Shown piece by piece: positions 35,401-50,400 of a DNA stretch of 64,000 nt. This DNA is from Limnoperna fortunei. Lineage: Eukaryota; Mollusca; Bivalvia; Mytilida; Modiolidae. The stretch spans positions 59,400,648 through 59,464,647 of the forward strand of contig OX104115.1 of NCBI GenBank assembly GCA_944474755.1, given 5' to 3'. The notes beneath the pieces were generated by a model. It was not told the DNA's origin. It saw nothing but the letters and a program-made list of their open reading frames with translations, and did no database searches. Within the stretch, counting starts at the first letter, position 1, and every line of letters starts with the position of its first letter. Both the position numbers and the translations under genes were made by a program.

Positions 35401-38400
35401 TACAGCTATCGTGTAGCCAAAAAACTTGATTTCTGACCATCAAATAAACAACTTTTATTGCCTTACAAAAATCAGCATTATTGAAAATTTACTGGCATGT
35501 ATTTTTGAACAGTTTTTTATTACGCTTTGAAAATAAGATTTCTGTAATAGTGATATTTTTCTTTCTTTCATTTTCAGTGATATATGGTCCCTTGGATGTG
35601 TATTATATGAATTGACAACATTAAAACATCCAGCAAGTATCAGTTTTCTTTGTTTTTTTATTGTATCTTTGAGTTTGTAACTTGAACCTAACTTTCACTT
35701 TGGCACGTACGAGCCACACCAACTGTTATTTAGAATTTCAGTTTCAGTTTGAGTTTTCATTATGGTGGTTTAACAACACATATCAATGTGAGTCCATTTA
35801 TGTACTAGTAAGTTTGTTTGAGAAATTCTGACCTGGATCAGCACTTTCAAAACAACAACAAATGAACAATTATTAGGAACACACATTAGTAAATATTTGT
35901 TTGCTAAAGTTTTTATAAAGTCAGTTCAATTTATTATCTCTAAAAAATTAATCTGACACACAGTTTTAATTTAAAACAAATAAGGAATAATTTCTCAGTG
36001 CATCACAGTGGATTTGCAGTGAAGAACAACATAGAGATCTTGTTTAAAGCTTACATACATATACATGTATGCTAGCTGGCATATCAACAATAGCTTCACA
36101 CAGTTGATCACCAGATTTAAAACATCTTTTAGAAATTCGTTTTTTCGAAAATGGATTTTTGTGTCAAAACTTAATTCTAAAGATATAAGTTTATTACTAA
36201 AATATGAACTGGCAAAATAGAAGACAGTTAAGTAGGTCTGAAAAGTTTTGAAATTTTGTTTATTGAAAAAAAAAGTTATGGCTCATAAGTCGAAGCAAAG
36301 GAAGGCGCGTTCAAATGTGATAAACAGAATAGAAACAATTTTACTTTTTTACTCTAAACATGGAATTGATTTAAAATGTTCTTCCATGACTGGAAAGTAT
36401 GTTAAAAAAGAGTTGCCATTATTTATGAATGAAGGTGATAACAAAATGTCGAGCACCGATGAAACCGTTAAAAAAGACAATCCACAAATCAAAGTCCGAA
36501 AACCCGGCAAACTCTAGAACCAACAACCAGCATTAAGCAACTAAAGCAATGGTCCTGACTTGGTAGAGGCATTAAAAAAGAAATGGCCGGTAAAACCATG
36601 TTTTATGGCATGCAAAACCTCCCACTTCCATTACTGTAGAATGTGATTTGGTTAGTAGATTAAAATAGATGGGTATCATATACCACTAGTCATCTGTAGG
36701 TTATCAAACAATAATTGTTACACGTTTACTATACACTGGATTCAAAATTGGTAAGACTAACTGCAACCATATTTTCAAACGAAATAGAATATTTTTCGAC
36801 CAGGAAGTTGTATCTATAGTAAAACTTATTAAAAGGTGCGGACGAGTCGTTTTTTTTTCTTGATTTATAATATTATCCCGATAATTAAGGTCTACGAAAT
36901 AACTTTACAACCAAAGACGTGTCCTATCAGACAATTAAATTGATTTATATTACTTTAACAGCACTATAATATTATACATGTTTCTAAAGTTAATGTTTTA
37001 TATTATACCTTAATTTATTATCTCTATTGTTTTTATTTTGTAGTTTGAAGCAAACAATATGCACGATTTAGCAAAGGAAATTCGCAGGTAAGACTACGTG
37101 GATATTTTCATGTTTAAAAGCATTTGAAACTGCATATCAGTAAAAAAGTATAAATTGCGTGGGTAATCATTTTTATAGTTAAAAGCATGCTAAAACATAC
37201 AAGTAAAAATATAAATAACATCTATAACAAATTACATATGTAGCACTGCTGATTTGTTTTAGCATTGAAATAAAATAATATGTGCTTTGTTAAATAATTA
37301 AGTCCAAATATTCTTTTTATCATTTGTCCTTAATGTGAAATTTTAATCATCATTGTTAAATGACTTATAGCCTACACTGAATCTTGAAAAAAATATTATG
37401 TTTCACATTTACATGTAATCTGCATACAGTGTCCAACAGGTACAAGACAGATTATGATTCATTTGAAAAATAATATGTTTCTGATTTCTGTTTTTCAATG
37501 GTTTAACAGTTACTGTAGGATTCTTTTAACTAGTTCAACTGCACAACATAATATGTCATGGATTGTTAAAAGCCAGCAATTGATGCCATCATAATTATCC
37601 ATTATTTTTCTGTAATTTTTGCGATTTGTTCTTCTGCGTTCAGTGCATAATTACTTGAATTGTAAGGTTTGTGTTTGGTTTATGTCTTATAATAGATAGT
37701 TATAAAATACTGAATATACCCGTTACACCAATCCAAGTAAATCTTAATTAAATAATGTTTTAGTTTTTACTCCCAGGTTCTTTCCTGTCAAAATTTGTCT
37801 TGTACAGATATTCATCTGCAGTGTATCAAAAATGCTAAATGTGTCGTTACACCAAAAACATATCTTTTTATATTTAGTTTCTTGTAAACTGAAAATATAA
37901 GTGTTATCCAGAAGCATTTATATATTCTATACATTTATTTACATCTTTATTTGAAATCTTTAAAATAATTAGGCACATACCAAACTAATGTTAAAATTAT
38001 TGTGTTCTTTGTTGATAACGCAGTAATTACTCATAGCGTTTCGTTATAAAAAAATAAATGTCATTGCACTTATTATATTTTTTATAGATGCTCATACCAG
38101 CCTGTATCTTCTAACTACAGTTATGACTTAAGAGGATTGATATTTGAACTGCTTAAAACAGAACCAAAGTATTTATTTCATTAGGTGTATTTAGAGATAA
38201 TAATATTTATAGCACTAACGAAAAGCACATTGTAGTAACGTTATACAGAAATATGCAGAAATTGGGAGAGTATACTATTTATTCCAATGTTCTTACAACA
38301 AGATTTTTAATGCAAGTAACTTTAACCTATTTAAATTCTAATAAGGTGACCTTTATAGCAAAAAAAAAAGTGTTATACACAACTGATGTGGTCATCCATG

Positions 38401-41400
38401 TTCTCTTTTTCAGCACATAGACATTTATAAATCCCACATATATGAGCACATCGAAATCGAAGTGCCTTCGCGGGTGTCCCATTAGTATATTAGAGCAGTC
38501 AATGGAATGTTTCTTGGCATTAACAAGTACAGGTTGAGTGGTCCAGGTCGTTACATTTGGATAAAATCATTTTTCATCAGATTACTCAGCGGAGTAATCT
38601 ATTGCTATATATTGCAGCAAAATCCATTCCGACAATCGTTTCAAATAAATTTTAGCCTATGGCAAAATACCAATTAAACTTACAAGTCCATAAAGACTTA
38701 TGGTAGATGTTTTTGTTCAACGTAAGTACAATGCATATTGCCAGTATAATAGATATTGTGCTTGTCGGGGGTATGTTGTGCCATTAGTTTGATATCCAGT
38801 CTTGTTAAACTTGTTTGGTGCTGCTAAAGTACAGCTGACGTCGGTTTTGATTTTTCTATTTGTCTTATTTTATTAAAATAGATAAGACACATAATCATCT
38901 AATTGTTCAAACGCCGTTAACAGCAAAGATTAAGCTAATATTAGACAACTACGGGTAAGATTTGACGTTTCTGACTTGAGTGAGCCTCGGCAGAAACTGT
39001 ATCAAATCTTATCGTGTGTCTCAGATTTTTGTATATTGTACTGTTAATGTGTTACCTTATAAATCTATTCCCTTTGATGACACAGATAATTATTTTATGG
39101 TACTACCTTAATAAAACTTTTATTTCAGTTCACCTATAATAAACGTCAGCGGGTTTTGGTGAAGGATTTTTTTGCCTGACAAATAAAAACTGCTTTCCGC
39201 GTATGATCCAGCTTATGCTCGTTTTGTATATCCATAACTAATATATTTATGTTTGCTCTTAACATGTTATTCAGCCACTGCTTTTGGATTTTGTAGGCTT
39301 ATTCTGAAAAAAAATTTTCCGATCAAAAGTTATTTATAATAGATCTCGAAAAATACAATTTACAAAAAAAATGGAGATAATGTTTACTTTCTTGATAAAA
39401 ATATGTAAAGGTACTATTTACAGCTAAACGGAGATCATCTTAACAACAGTTTTTACAACAGATCGATTTCCTTTTAAATAGCAATGCAACAAAAAGGCGG
39501 GCTTACAAATAAACAAAGGCCTTAAACTATAAGAACTATAAGAGCGTAGGAAAGCCATAAATATCAAAAGATAAATTGATATTTTCTCCAAAATAATGGT
39601 GATTGTTTTCCTGTGAATGTTTTCCTTTTTTACGATATAGGATCAAGTTCATTAACAGTAATCTTTTATTCGTCACATATGATTTATTTCTAATGGGGCC
39701 CCTTAAAGGTATTGTACTTTCAACATAAATATATTCATTTCGTAAATTCTGTTTTTTAAAATAAACAGTTCTTTTTTTTAATTTTTACCCCTTTTGAAAT
39801 GCAGCGGTTTATTTCAAATTTAAAGAGCGATTTAGTAGTTTCGACCTTATTTCGAGCGGAAGTGTAACCTAGATGCAGTAGATTTTGTTTTTTCGAAGGC
39901 TTTCATGCTTTTTCGTTTGCAGTTGAATCGGGGAAAGTCTTGCATTTTGTCCGAATACCATTGTACCTCACGAATGCAGGAGAATCATTCTAAATAATAT
40001 TGAATCCCTTTGGAAACAAAAGTGGGTAATTACAATGTAAACTTCTCGAAGCAAAGATGAAGGACGATTTGTATCAACACCGTTGGGGCAGTTTTCAATA
40101 TGGACAGGTAATCGGGGATGACTTTTGATTGTCGTAATAAAAAGGTACAATATGGAATGAAAAATTGCAAGCAAAACCACTTACTACACGGGGATGTGAC
40201 TTATAGTACCAATTATAAAAGTATTCACAAAATAATGTTTTCTTCATATAATTGCTTGCCCCACTATATCATATAATTGCTTGCCAGGATAAAGTAGCAA
40301 AGTGGTAAATAGTGAAAATAGTGAAAATCATAGAAGTAATCGGAGCCTGTAAATTACTGGATTTACTTCAGACATGTCGTACTCATTTTCAGCCTTAATT
40401 AAGCGAAATTGCAATTTTCTATACCGAAATGTAGGGAGTATTCATTGATTACTATGGCTTCTTCTTTTACTAAAAATGGACGCCAAAATAAAAAAAAATA
40501 TTGTAATCAGCATAAAACCTAATTTAAACAACATAAGCTACGATTAATCTAAGAAATCATCGAATTTCCATTATCAAACTTCAATGTAAAATAGTAAAGT
40601 AACTCTTGAAATTTAAAGCAGGTTATAAAATTGTAAACATTTTAATGCTTATTTTTTAAATGTATTTTCAGAGATAGACCATCAGTTGATTCAATATTAA
40701 AGAAGTCATTTGTACAGAAAAGAATTACAAAAAATTTAAATGATGAAGTGAGTAACTTTAAAAAATAATACATACTTGGTGACTTACATACCTAAAGAGT
40801 GTGCTTGTACTTTCTGATCATTTAAAAAAGGCCCTTTAAAATAATGTCTCCTGTCAATTATATGCATAACAAACTAATGAATTGGCAAATAACCCTTATA
40901 ATGTGTTTCAACTTAAAAAGTTGTTTTTAGAAATTCAGATTTTTGCAATTTACAAATTAACTATTAACATCCATCTTCTATAGCTTACATGTGCACCCCA
41001 TGTTAACTACACATACAGGACACATTTTCAAATACTTTTCGAATGCTAAAATAGAGAACATCATTGCTTGGCGATCACACTTCCAAGGCGGACAAAGGAT
41101 TCAACCTCTTTGTAGGTGCTCCTTCAAATGTGATTGAAGTGTTAGCAGTGGTGTTTACCGTGAGTTCTGTTTTCTTCTTGTTAATGTTATTCGCGGTTTG
41201 TGCCGATATGGTCTCTAGACGGATGGACTTGTTTTGCATCTTGTTCCGTTTGTGTGACAGGAGAGATAAGTCGTCAGCGAAATCTTGTTATTCCATATAA
41301 GTTACGAGTGTCCATTGTATGCCGTTTTCCCTCCCTGTTGTTGTTGTTTTTATGATCCAGTCTATAACAAGCAGGAAGATGAACTGTGATAACAGGCAAG

Positions 41401-44400
41401 GTTGGCGTAATCCGATTTTTACATCAAAATTGACATCTCACCTACATATATGATTTTGCAGCTCATGTTGTTGTAGGTGCACCTGACCAGGAATATGATT
41501 TCTCCGGTACATCATAGTGCCTAAGCAGTTTACTCAGTGTCGCCCTGTGAACACGGTCAAACGACTACTCGACATTAATAAAGTTGATGAAGGGTTGGTT
41601 CAAATTCAAGTTGTTTGCCCGGTACTTTTCTCTCTGTCGTCGTCTGTAAATATTTTAAAGTGTTCAGTATATATCAGCAATGGATAATAATGAACTTGCC
41701 CAGCCATACATTCAATTTTCCGATATTTACAACGGGGATGCTAGAACGTATAAATATTACCAGACATGTCCTGCAAATGTATGCGTCATTGTTTAAAAAA
41801 TATATAACGTGCACACTTTTTACCACTTAATTCATATAACACTTATAATATGTAGAAAGTAAAGATTTTTTTTAAACTAAACGTGACTGCAATTTATATA
41901 TGTTTATCGATTAAGTTATCTCCCTTTTAACAATAACGTAACGTCACGTAAACGTTACCAATAGATTCACAAAAACATTCACCTGAAGATTGTAATGATA
42001 CATGAAAGCGCTTGTGAAAATAGACCCACCCAAACACCTAAAAAATGTATGAGGATAAAAAGTACAAAATTTGGTTAGTTTGCATAAGATATATTTGTAA
42101 ATTAGATTTGTTTACAAGACAAATGGCAACGAAAACCGACCGAACAACAAGAGCCAAAAGTCAAGGGACAGTTACAAATCCGGTTATAAACAAACGCAAC
42201 ACAAAAAAACAGAAAAAGAGTAACCCGAACCTAATAAAACCCATGGTTGCACTCAGCTGCTCCGGACGAGTATGCAGTGCCTGCCTCTAATTAGACACCA
42301 TCGAGTTACTCATTGTCATGTCTAGGGAAAAGTCAAATCCAGATATAGGAATCACTACCTATGACCTATCGAAAATGTCAGATCGTATTTGACACACTGA
42401 TTTCCCATAACAATCAATTAAGTCATGGTGACGACCATAGAACTTCTGGAGAGATAACATCAACCAAGGTGCAGCGAAACCTTGCTTGAGTAGCAGTCAA
42501 CAGCAGTGATCGGTCTAGAAAATACTGTCGCAGGATCTAGAATAACGTATAAGTTGTGAAATGTACACACCATACGCTGGAGCTGCTGGAATGTTGCTGT
42601 CGATGAACGGGAAGTTGACAGTTGGAAAGTTGAAGTCATCACGTTTGTCATAGAGTCTAGTTTGTAGTTTTCCTTGGTCTATTTCTAGAAGTAGGTTTAA
42701 GTTAGAGGCTGACCAGGTGCAGCGAAACCTTGCTTGAGTAGCAGTCAACAGCAGTGATCGGTCTAGAAAATATTGTCGCAGGATCTGGAATAACGTATAA
42801 GTTGTGAAATGTACACACCATACGCTGAAGCTGCTGGAATGTTGTTGTCGATGAACGGGAAGTTGACAGTTGGAAAGTTGAAGTCATCACGTTTGTCATA
42901 GAGTGTAGTTTGTAGTTTTACTTGGTCTATTTTTAGAAGTAGGTCTAAGTTAGAGGCTGACTTTAGTGTATTGGTAAAGTCTTTAATTTCAAGCTCGCCA
43001 GGGTAAATTGAATGTCAATAGTCACCAAATTTATTATTGTTGAGGGAAAAAACATCATCAATATAGCGGAATGTTAAATTAAAGGTCTGGGCCAGTGTCT
43101 TTTCTTTCTTCATCAGCAAGCCTCCTAGGAACTCAGCCTCATAAGAGTACAAAAACATGTCGGCGAGGAGAGGAGCATAATTAGTACCCATAAGAATACC
43201 AACAGTCTGTTGAAAAACATGTCCTCCAAACATGACGAATATGTTGTCAATCAGAAAATCTAACATATGACAGATTTGGTCTTCAGTATATTAAGTATTA
43301 GATTTAGAGTCATTGATGACGAAGTAAGTAATTATGCTTCTTAAAATTCGAAATAAGTAACAATTTAAAGGGACAATTCCAAACTAAAACCTCATTCGAT
43401 ATAACACCAACTGTCTTACACAAATCTAGAAATTAACAAAGTATTGTAAAACAAATATCATTTGGGTTCTAAAGGCGCACGCCTAACAATAATGTTAGTC
43501 CCGTTGATATTTTTTTATCTTATACTCGGAGTAAACTAGCGATTTTCCTCACTCTGTGATAAAACCCTTGTTTTTAAAGACATTTATTTAAACTATGTAA
43601 GTTTGAACGTTCTGTAGCTGATAAATGTGATAAATATCGCAATGGATTAAAATGACAAGACAAAATGGTCAATTTTAGTAGGAATTAAACAATGATATGT
43701 GTGGCACTAGGAAAAAGTGGTCTTCTTGAGGTAAATTTAACACTCTGCCTATTTTTATGTCTATTAAACTCTCATTTAACCAGGTCTTGACTTTTCGTCT
43801 TTGTTTTCAATATTACTATATATATAGTAAGGTATAGGATTGAAAATAATCATGTCTCTCAAGGACTTCTACAGTGAATATCAGTCATTCTAAATAAAGG
43901 TAAAAATTGATCATGACTGACAAGTTAAAAATGTTTAAGTACTGTCATGATCTGAAGTAGTAAATAACAGTTCGTAACAATTCTAAAAAGGACTGTACCT
44001 AAATGATATGAACTGTTTCAGGTCATGACAGACGCAATCACTGAAGGGACAGAAATTATAAATAACTAACATGAACAGTTTTGTATAGTAATTTACAGAT
44101 CGTGAACAGTAAAATAACAGTAACTACATGTATTAGTTTCTTTAAATCAAATTTGAACTGTGTATGGTAATGTCAGTCCTTATTTCAGTTCATACTGTTG
44201 CTTATACAATTGAATTTACTATTTGCAAGATAAATGCAGAGGTGTCAAGAAGGTATTTTCTTATTTTAATTAACCATGAATACAGTTTAGCATTATGAAG
44301 TTAATTGAAATTAAACTGTCACATGAAATGGTTTCAATTTCTGTATATCTGTTTAAAACTTGGAATCTTTCTCTGAATGGTTTTAAGAGATATGCAATTT

Positions 44401-47400
44401 TATAATTTCTTAAAATTATCTGAAGAGATAATGCCATTGTTTGCAATGTTAAAGATTACACATACCTATAATAACTAGAACATAAATCTATTTTTCTATG
44501 CAATTTTGTAATTATTTTATAGAACCACAATAAAATGCAAACATCAAAACCAAGACCCAGCCAAATTCCACCCAGTAGACCATCTGCAAACGAGCCAATA
44601 TCAGGTAAATATCAAGTCCACATACTTATACATGTATGTGTTAAAATATTGAAAATTTTGCAAAGACAATGACAAGAAAACAATACATATACATTACATC
44701 CATGATGTCTAGGTACAACTACCTGTATCACGTTGAGACAGTTGTGTACATTCGTATCACTACGAGACGCGCAGCGTAAACTTGTGATGCAAAATGTATG
44801 CGACCGTCGAGGCGTGATACAGGCAGCTGTACTTACACTTAAATGAATGTTATGAATTTATCTAACATCAAAAAGTATACAAAGAGCGGAACAAAACTGA
44901 CTGTTTAAAAATTGAAAATTTAACATTCAACTAAGCATTTGTTTAAAAAATATAGTATCTAACGTCACACATATTATGACGTCATATTTCATTCATAGAA
45001 TGAAAATCATTCACCGAATCATTGGTTATATCATTTATTGTGACGTCAAAAAGTAGTTCCGACTAAAGAACATCTTGAATCACATATATTGATGATACAA
45101 GGTTTTTTATCACATAGGTTGTATCCATCGCTAATTTTTTCCGATTTTGACGAAATACAAACTTAATTTTAGCTAAAACTAAATATGCGTAACATGTCCT
45201 TTACTCGGACTAAGGGGAACTCCGGAAAGATGAACATTTCTCCACAATAAGAAATGCTTGTAAACGTTTTTGTTATGTAAGAATACAGGCATTTTATTTA
45301 ATATTTAGTGGCAATTTGTAAAAAAAACTTTATATCAATACATGAAGCTAGGTTATTGATAGAAAATATGTCATCACTTTTAATTTTTTATATTCTTTAT
45401 GTGAAATCTGTCTTTGCAGAAGGTCTTCCACTCTCAACACCTCCTACACCAGCTGCTGCACACAAGAATATAAATGGGGTACCACCAGGAAGACAATCTG
45501 ATGTTGGGTTTGTATAACCACTTAGTAGCTTTATACCTGTAACAATCATTTGGAAGAACGTGACCTCGCACGAACTTGAATAAAACAGTTGGAAGAACAT
45601 GATCTACCAAGAAACTGTATAAAACCTTTAGAATACATGATCTACCAAGAAGTTGTATAAAACTTTAGGGAGTACATAATCTACCAAAGTGGTATTAAAT
45701 TGTTTGGAATATAAAGTTATTGCTTCTGGGTTTAATTGAAACGGTACAATGTTTAAAGTCATACTGCGCATTGATTTATATTTCTGTTATGCACTACTCA
45801 TATATTTCATCAAACAAATGCATGTCTGCATGGTAAAATTGACTTTGGATATTAGATTGCTTTTATTAGCAACAAGAGGGTTAAGAATTTGCTGGTGAAC
45901 TGAAAGTTCTTTAAGTATATGTATCACCTGCCTAGTCTTATCATTTACAATAATGAAATATCATATTTATTGTAAAACAACTGAGTAAATGTTTACAATT
46001 CTAAGGTATTTTGTTACCATTGATATATTTAGAAGACCCCCGCTGAATTAGCTTATTCTGCAACATCTTAATCATTCTCTTTCCAATATTCTTTTAAATT
46101 GTTATCACCACATGTGAATCTTAATAAAAAAAACACGAATATGTTATCATATTTGATTACTTTTATTACCCATTTCAGAGTCTATTTCGTAACATTGCTG
46201 TCTACTATTCTTCAGATCATTACTAGACAAAAAACATCCTGGAATTGTAAGTGGTTCTCTCCTAGGCAGTAATGAGGTATGTGGATTTTTTCTGCCAGAC
46301 GGTAAGAGATGGTTTAGAAAACATTTGTGTCAGCGGAAAATGTTAATTTTTTTGGTATATTAAATCACATACCTATTCCTAACAAACGAAGGAAATACAA
46401 TTCCAATAAAAAATGTTTATAGTGTTACATTTTTAGCTGTTTTGGGGTTTATAATAATCAGTCAAGATGTTAAAGAAAACATAAACTAAATTCTTGCCAT
46501 TGTATTAAAAAAAATAATGTTTAAACAAATTATGTCGATAATGTTGTATTTTATCGAAATTGGACCGAAATTTGTGACATGAAAATAAGAGGTCTTCAAT
46601 CCAGAAATATTTAAAGTTTAATTTATATCACAAATCTAGACGGTTGCTGACTACAAATAACATTGTAAGCAAATAATATTAAAATCTGATTTGCATTTCG
46701 TATTTTGACTGAAACATCAGTTGCTATCATCACATCTAGACACAACTTAATGTTGCTATCATAACATCTTGAAACAGCCTAATGTTGATATGATCACACC
46801 TTGACACAACCAGTTGCTATCATCACATCTAGACACAACTTAATGTTGCTATCATAACATCTTGAAACAGCCTAATGTTGATATGATCACACCTTGACAC
46901 AACCTAATGGTGTTATCATCACATATTTACACAACCTAATGTTTTTATCATCACATCTTGACACAACCTAATGTTCCTATCAACACATCTTGACACAATT
47001 CCAATAAAAATATAAAAAGTTCATTTTTATCACAGTTTGATTGTTTTTATTAGACAAAACGGGAGAGTTATCAAGACAAACTTCTATAAATCTTTTTAAT
47101 TTAAACTTATGTTTACATTTTTATTAGAGAATAATCAATCTGTGGTTTACATGTTATTATTGTTTAATATTACAAAAATTATAAATATCTGTTAAAACAT
47201 AGTTTTGTTTCTAAGGAAATGGAGAATGTGTAAAAACCTTTCTGCAAACTAACAACCGAAGACTAGTTTTGTTTCTAAGGAAATGGAGAATGTGTAAAAC
47301 CTTTCAGAAAACCAACAACCGAAGACTAGAAAGAGTGCAAAACTGAAAGGGGTTCTTATGGTTCTTAAGTGAATGACAAAACTATGAACAAAATTATCAG

Positions 47401-50400
47401 TATTAAAGCAACTGAATGTCAGAACCATTTAAAAGTGGAAATGGGGAACATGTCATAAAGTTAACAACCCAACCTGAACCCATGTCAAACGAATGACGGT
47501 AGAGATCATATTATTCACAGAATTTCGATTTAAGACTATTACAAAGGCTAGGGATTTATTCTCTATGTACCCCATGAAGATAACTGAGCACAAGGTACCA
47601 ACACATGGGCATTTATGTTTAACCTCTATTCGTCTGTCGGATCATTTTGGTCAGCTTAAACTTGGCAAGATATTAAGTTCTTGAGAAAAATGTTTTCACT
47701 ACAAATAACTCAAAGCAACAAATGAGTAACATAAGTAACATAAATTCACTTAATTGTTTGAGATACTTACAGGAATCGAAGACAACCAGCATTATAACAG
47801 TCATATAAATATTTCAAACAAAGATAAAACAAAATCACTTTACACCGCGTTACATGTAGGAAATCAAATATAAACAAAAAATAAAACTTAAATATACCAT
47901 TTCTCAACTTTGACTACAGTCAAGTCAGTGACTTCAACTTTTCAAGAAACACCAGCATTCAAATAATGGACACTATTCGATAGCAAATGTTCTTTAAGGA
48001 GGGAGCTAAAACGGAAATGGAGAAGTGGCAAAAAATATCGTTTTCCCGGGGACCTATTCTCAGATGTTAAACTACTAACCAATGTCATGATATATTTGCT
48101 GCCCTACTGCCCAAAACTATTTTTCTATCGTGACTTTAAGTTGATTTAGTTATTTAGGTCAGCACATTCTGAAAAAAAAACTTATATTGAACTTATTCTT
48201 GCTGGTCAAGGTAACGCATTTATTATGCATGCGTAATTTTACAGTCAATGACCTAAAACATTTTTTTCATAATGTTCATTATTACAACCATCAACGAGAA
48301 TAATATTTTACACACATTTGAATTACTACATCAGAAGAAAAACAAAAAATGAATAAACTTGAAATACTTATCACAATCTCATGGTATATATGCATTCAGT
48401 CCTGTCTTCAAACAAGGTCACTTTCATTGATTAAATTTTCTAAAGACGTTTGGATAACAATGGCAAAAGTTTATTCGTTAAACATAGCTGAATATCTAGC
48501 TGTAAACCTGATAAATAAATAATACGCATGTTGAAAAATGAACTGAAAAATCTAATGTTAAATGAGAAATTTCGAATGTTAAATGCAAAAAAGAATTGCT
48601 AATGTTGAACTGAAAAAGTATGTAAAAGGTTGAACATTAAATAAGTAAACATCTTGACTCGCATAAAATTAAACTTACATAGAAAATAAAACACCCCAAA
48701 TAATTGAGTTATTGAAATAGTTGTTCATATTTTAAACTAAATAACTCAGTATTAAATCTGTTTACAAAGCGGCTTGTAAATGATGAAAAATAAACCCAAA
48801 CAAGATTAAAAAGTTTACCCTGTTTAACAATATAAAACATTTCCAGTAATTTCATTTTATAAAAATATTTGTTGATTTACAGCTTTACACTTTAACGTAA
48901 ACGTGACCAATTCCACAAATACGAAGTTATTATGATGAAACTGCATTTTCCAGAAAAAAAATCTTGTGCATTTCACATACTTATTATTCAAATGTAGATG
49001 CAACCAACTGCAAATGCAGCTCTTACTTAATGCGTTGGGGATAATGCCTGGTTATACGTAGCAATGTTGTGTTTTAATTGTTCACTGTCTTTGATATGAG
49101 TTGCTTAGTTTATTAAACAAGTCAGAACATGTATTTTTTACTACAGAATTTGGAACAGGTGTAAATTGAAACTCCGATTTAGCATAATAGCAAAAAATAC
49201 AATAGCATTGTTTTCTATTGCAAATTTCATTATGCAAGATACGAATGTCGAGAAGTAACTTCTTATCGGTAGCTAATTGAAATCAAAGAATATCTTCTAT
49301 AAATAATTAAAACCTTATAATACATGTTTCATTTTAAACTAAAATTAATAGATTTTTGCACTTTTTTATAAGATAAGAATTCATCAACTTACACTACTCA
49401 GTGATTAAGGTAGCTCGTTTACTATTGATCAATTGCTCTGTCAACACTGAGGATGCGGGATCGAGTCTCACTGTGGGCATGGTGTACTCGTCTTCAATCT
49501 TATTTGACAAGGGTTGCCAGTTTTTCTACCGAAGGTCGGGTTTTCTTCGGGAACTCCGGCTTCCTCCTCCAATAAAAAGCTGGACGCAATAATAACATGA
49601 AAATTACGTTAAACATCATTCCATCAAACACACAATTCAAAACGTTTTAATTTATAAAATGTTAAAATTTGGAATAAGGTACAAACAATATCCTTATTTT
49701 ATAGAAGGGGCGTCTAAGAAAGAGTTGGGGTGACCAGATAGAGAAATCTCGGAGATCAAGGTCACTATGGGATCTTAGGATTAATGACAGACTTAAAGAC
49801 TTACCATTGCAAGAAACTGCTTCTTCCATGGAAGGTCAGTAGCATTGGTTGAATTTAAATACAATTAAAAATGCAAATAAAAGATATTTCAATGATTGTC
49901 GACTAGGTATCCTCCAAGGCAAGTGGATATACTTAATCATAGTGCATTCTCTACGTTGGTAAATCTAATTATTTCTTAGAGAACATCATCTTAGTTTAAT
50001 TTATTATGATAGGTATAAATAGGCAATAAACCTTACAGGAGAAATAACATAGCGGACAGATATAAGGAAATTAAATACAGGGAGTGAACATAAACATAAA
50101 ACATTATCTGGTAAGGTTGAATTGGTAATGAAATCCCCCATAAATTTTGGTGTTGGTTGTTTTATTGTTCTATTTAATGTTCCGCCAACGGAAGTTGAGG
50201 ACATAGTAGATTTTTGGTCGGTTCGTCCCACCGCAAATATATCTTTGCGTTAAATTTGTTGACGATGACATTACATTTATATTAAACATGATATACAGTT
50301 ACAACATTGTGAGATCTCTTGACTGGCTTTTGTAGGGCTGTGAGAAATAGTTCACGCTTGAGTAAACAATAGATTTTTTTACCATTATGTACCAAGTGGA

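Larger units (their letters stand above)
45273..48895. repeat. segmental duplication, copy A (NEK exons 14a-15a)
   Basis: Colinear with 51838-55842: gttatgtaagaa.ac start, exon 14, a 43-base minisatellite, exon 15 and its flank, a 32-base minisatellite, aatggagaatgtgtaaaac, gcggcttgtaaatgat and a tttacactttaa end. Offset is about 6.46 kb at exon 14, 6.55 kb at exon 15 and 6.95 kb at the end, because the minisatellites differ in length. Confidence 0.93.
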
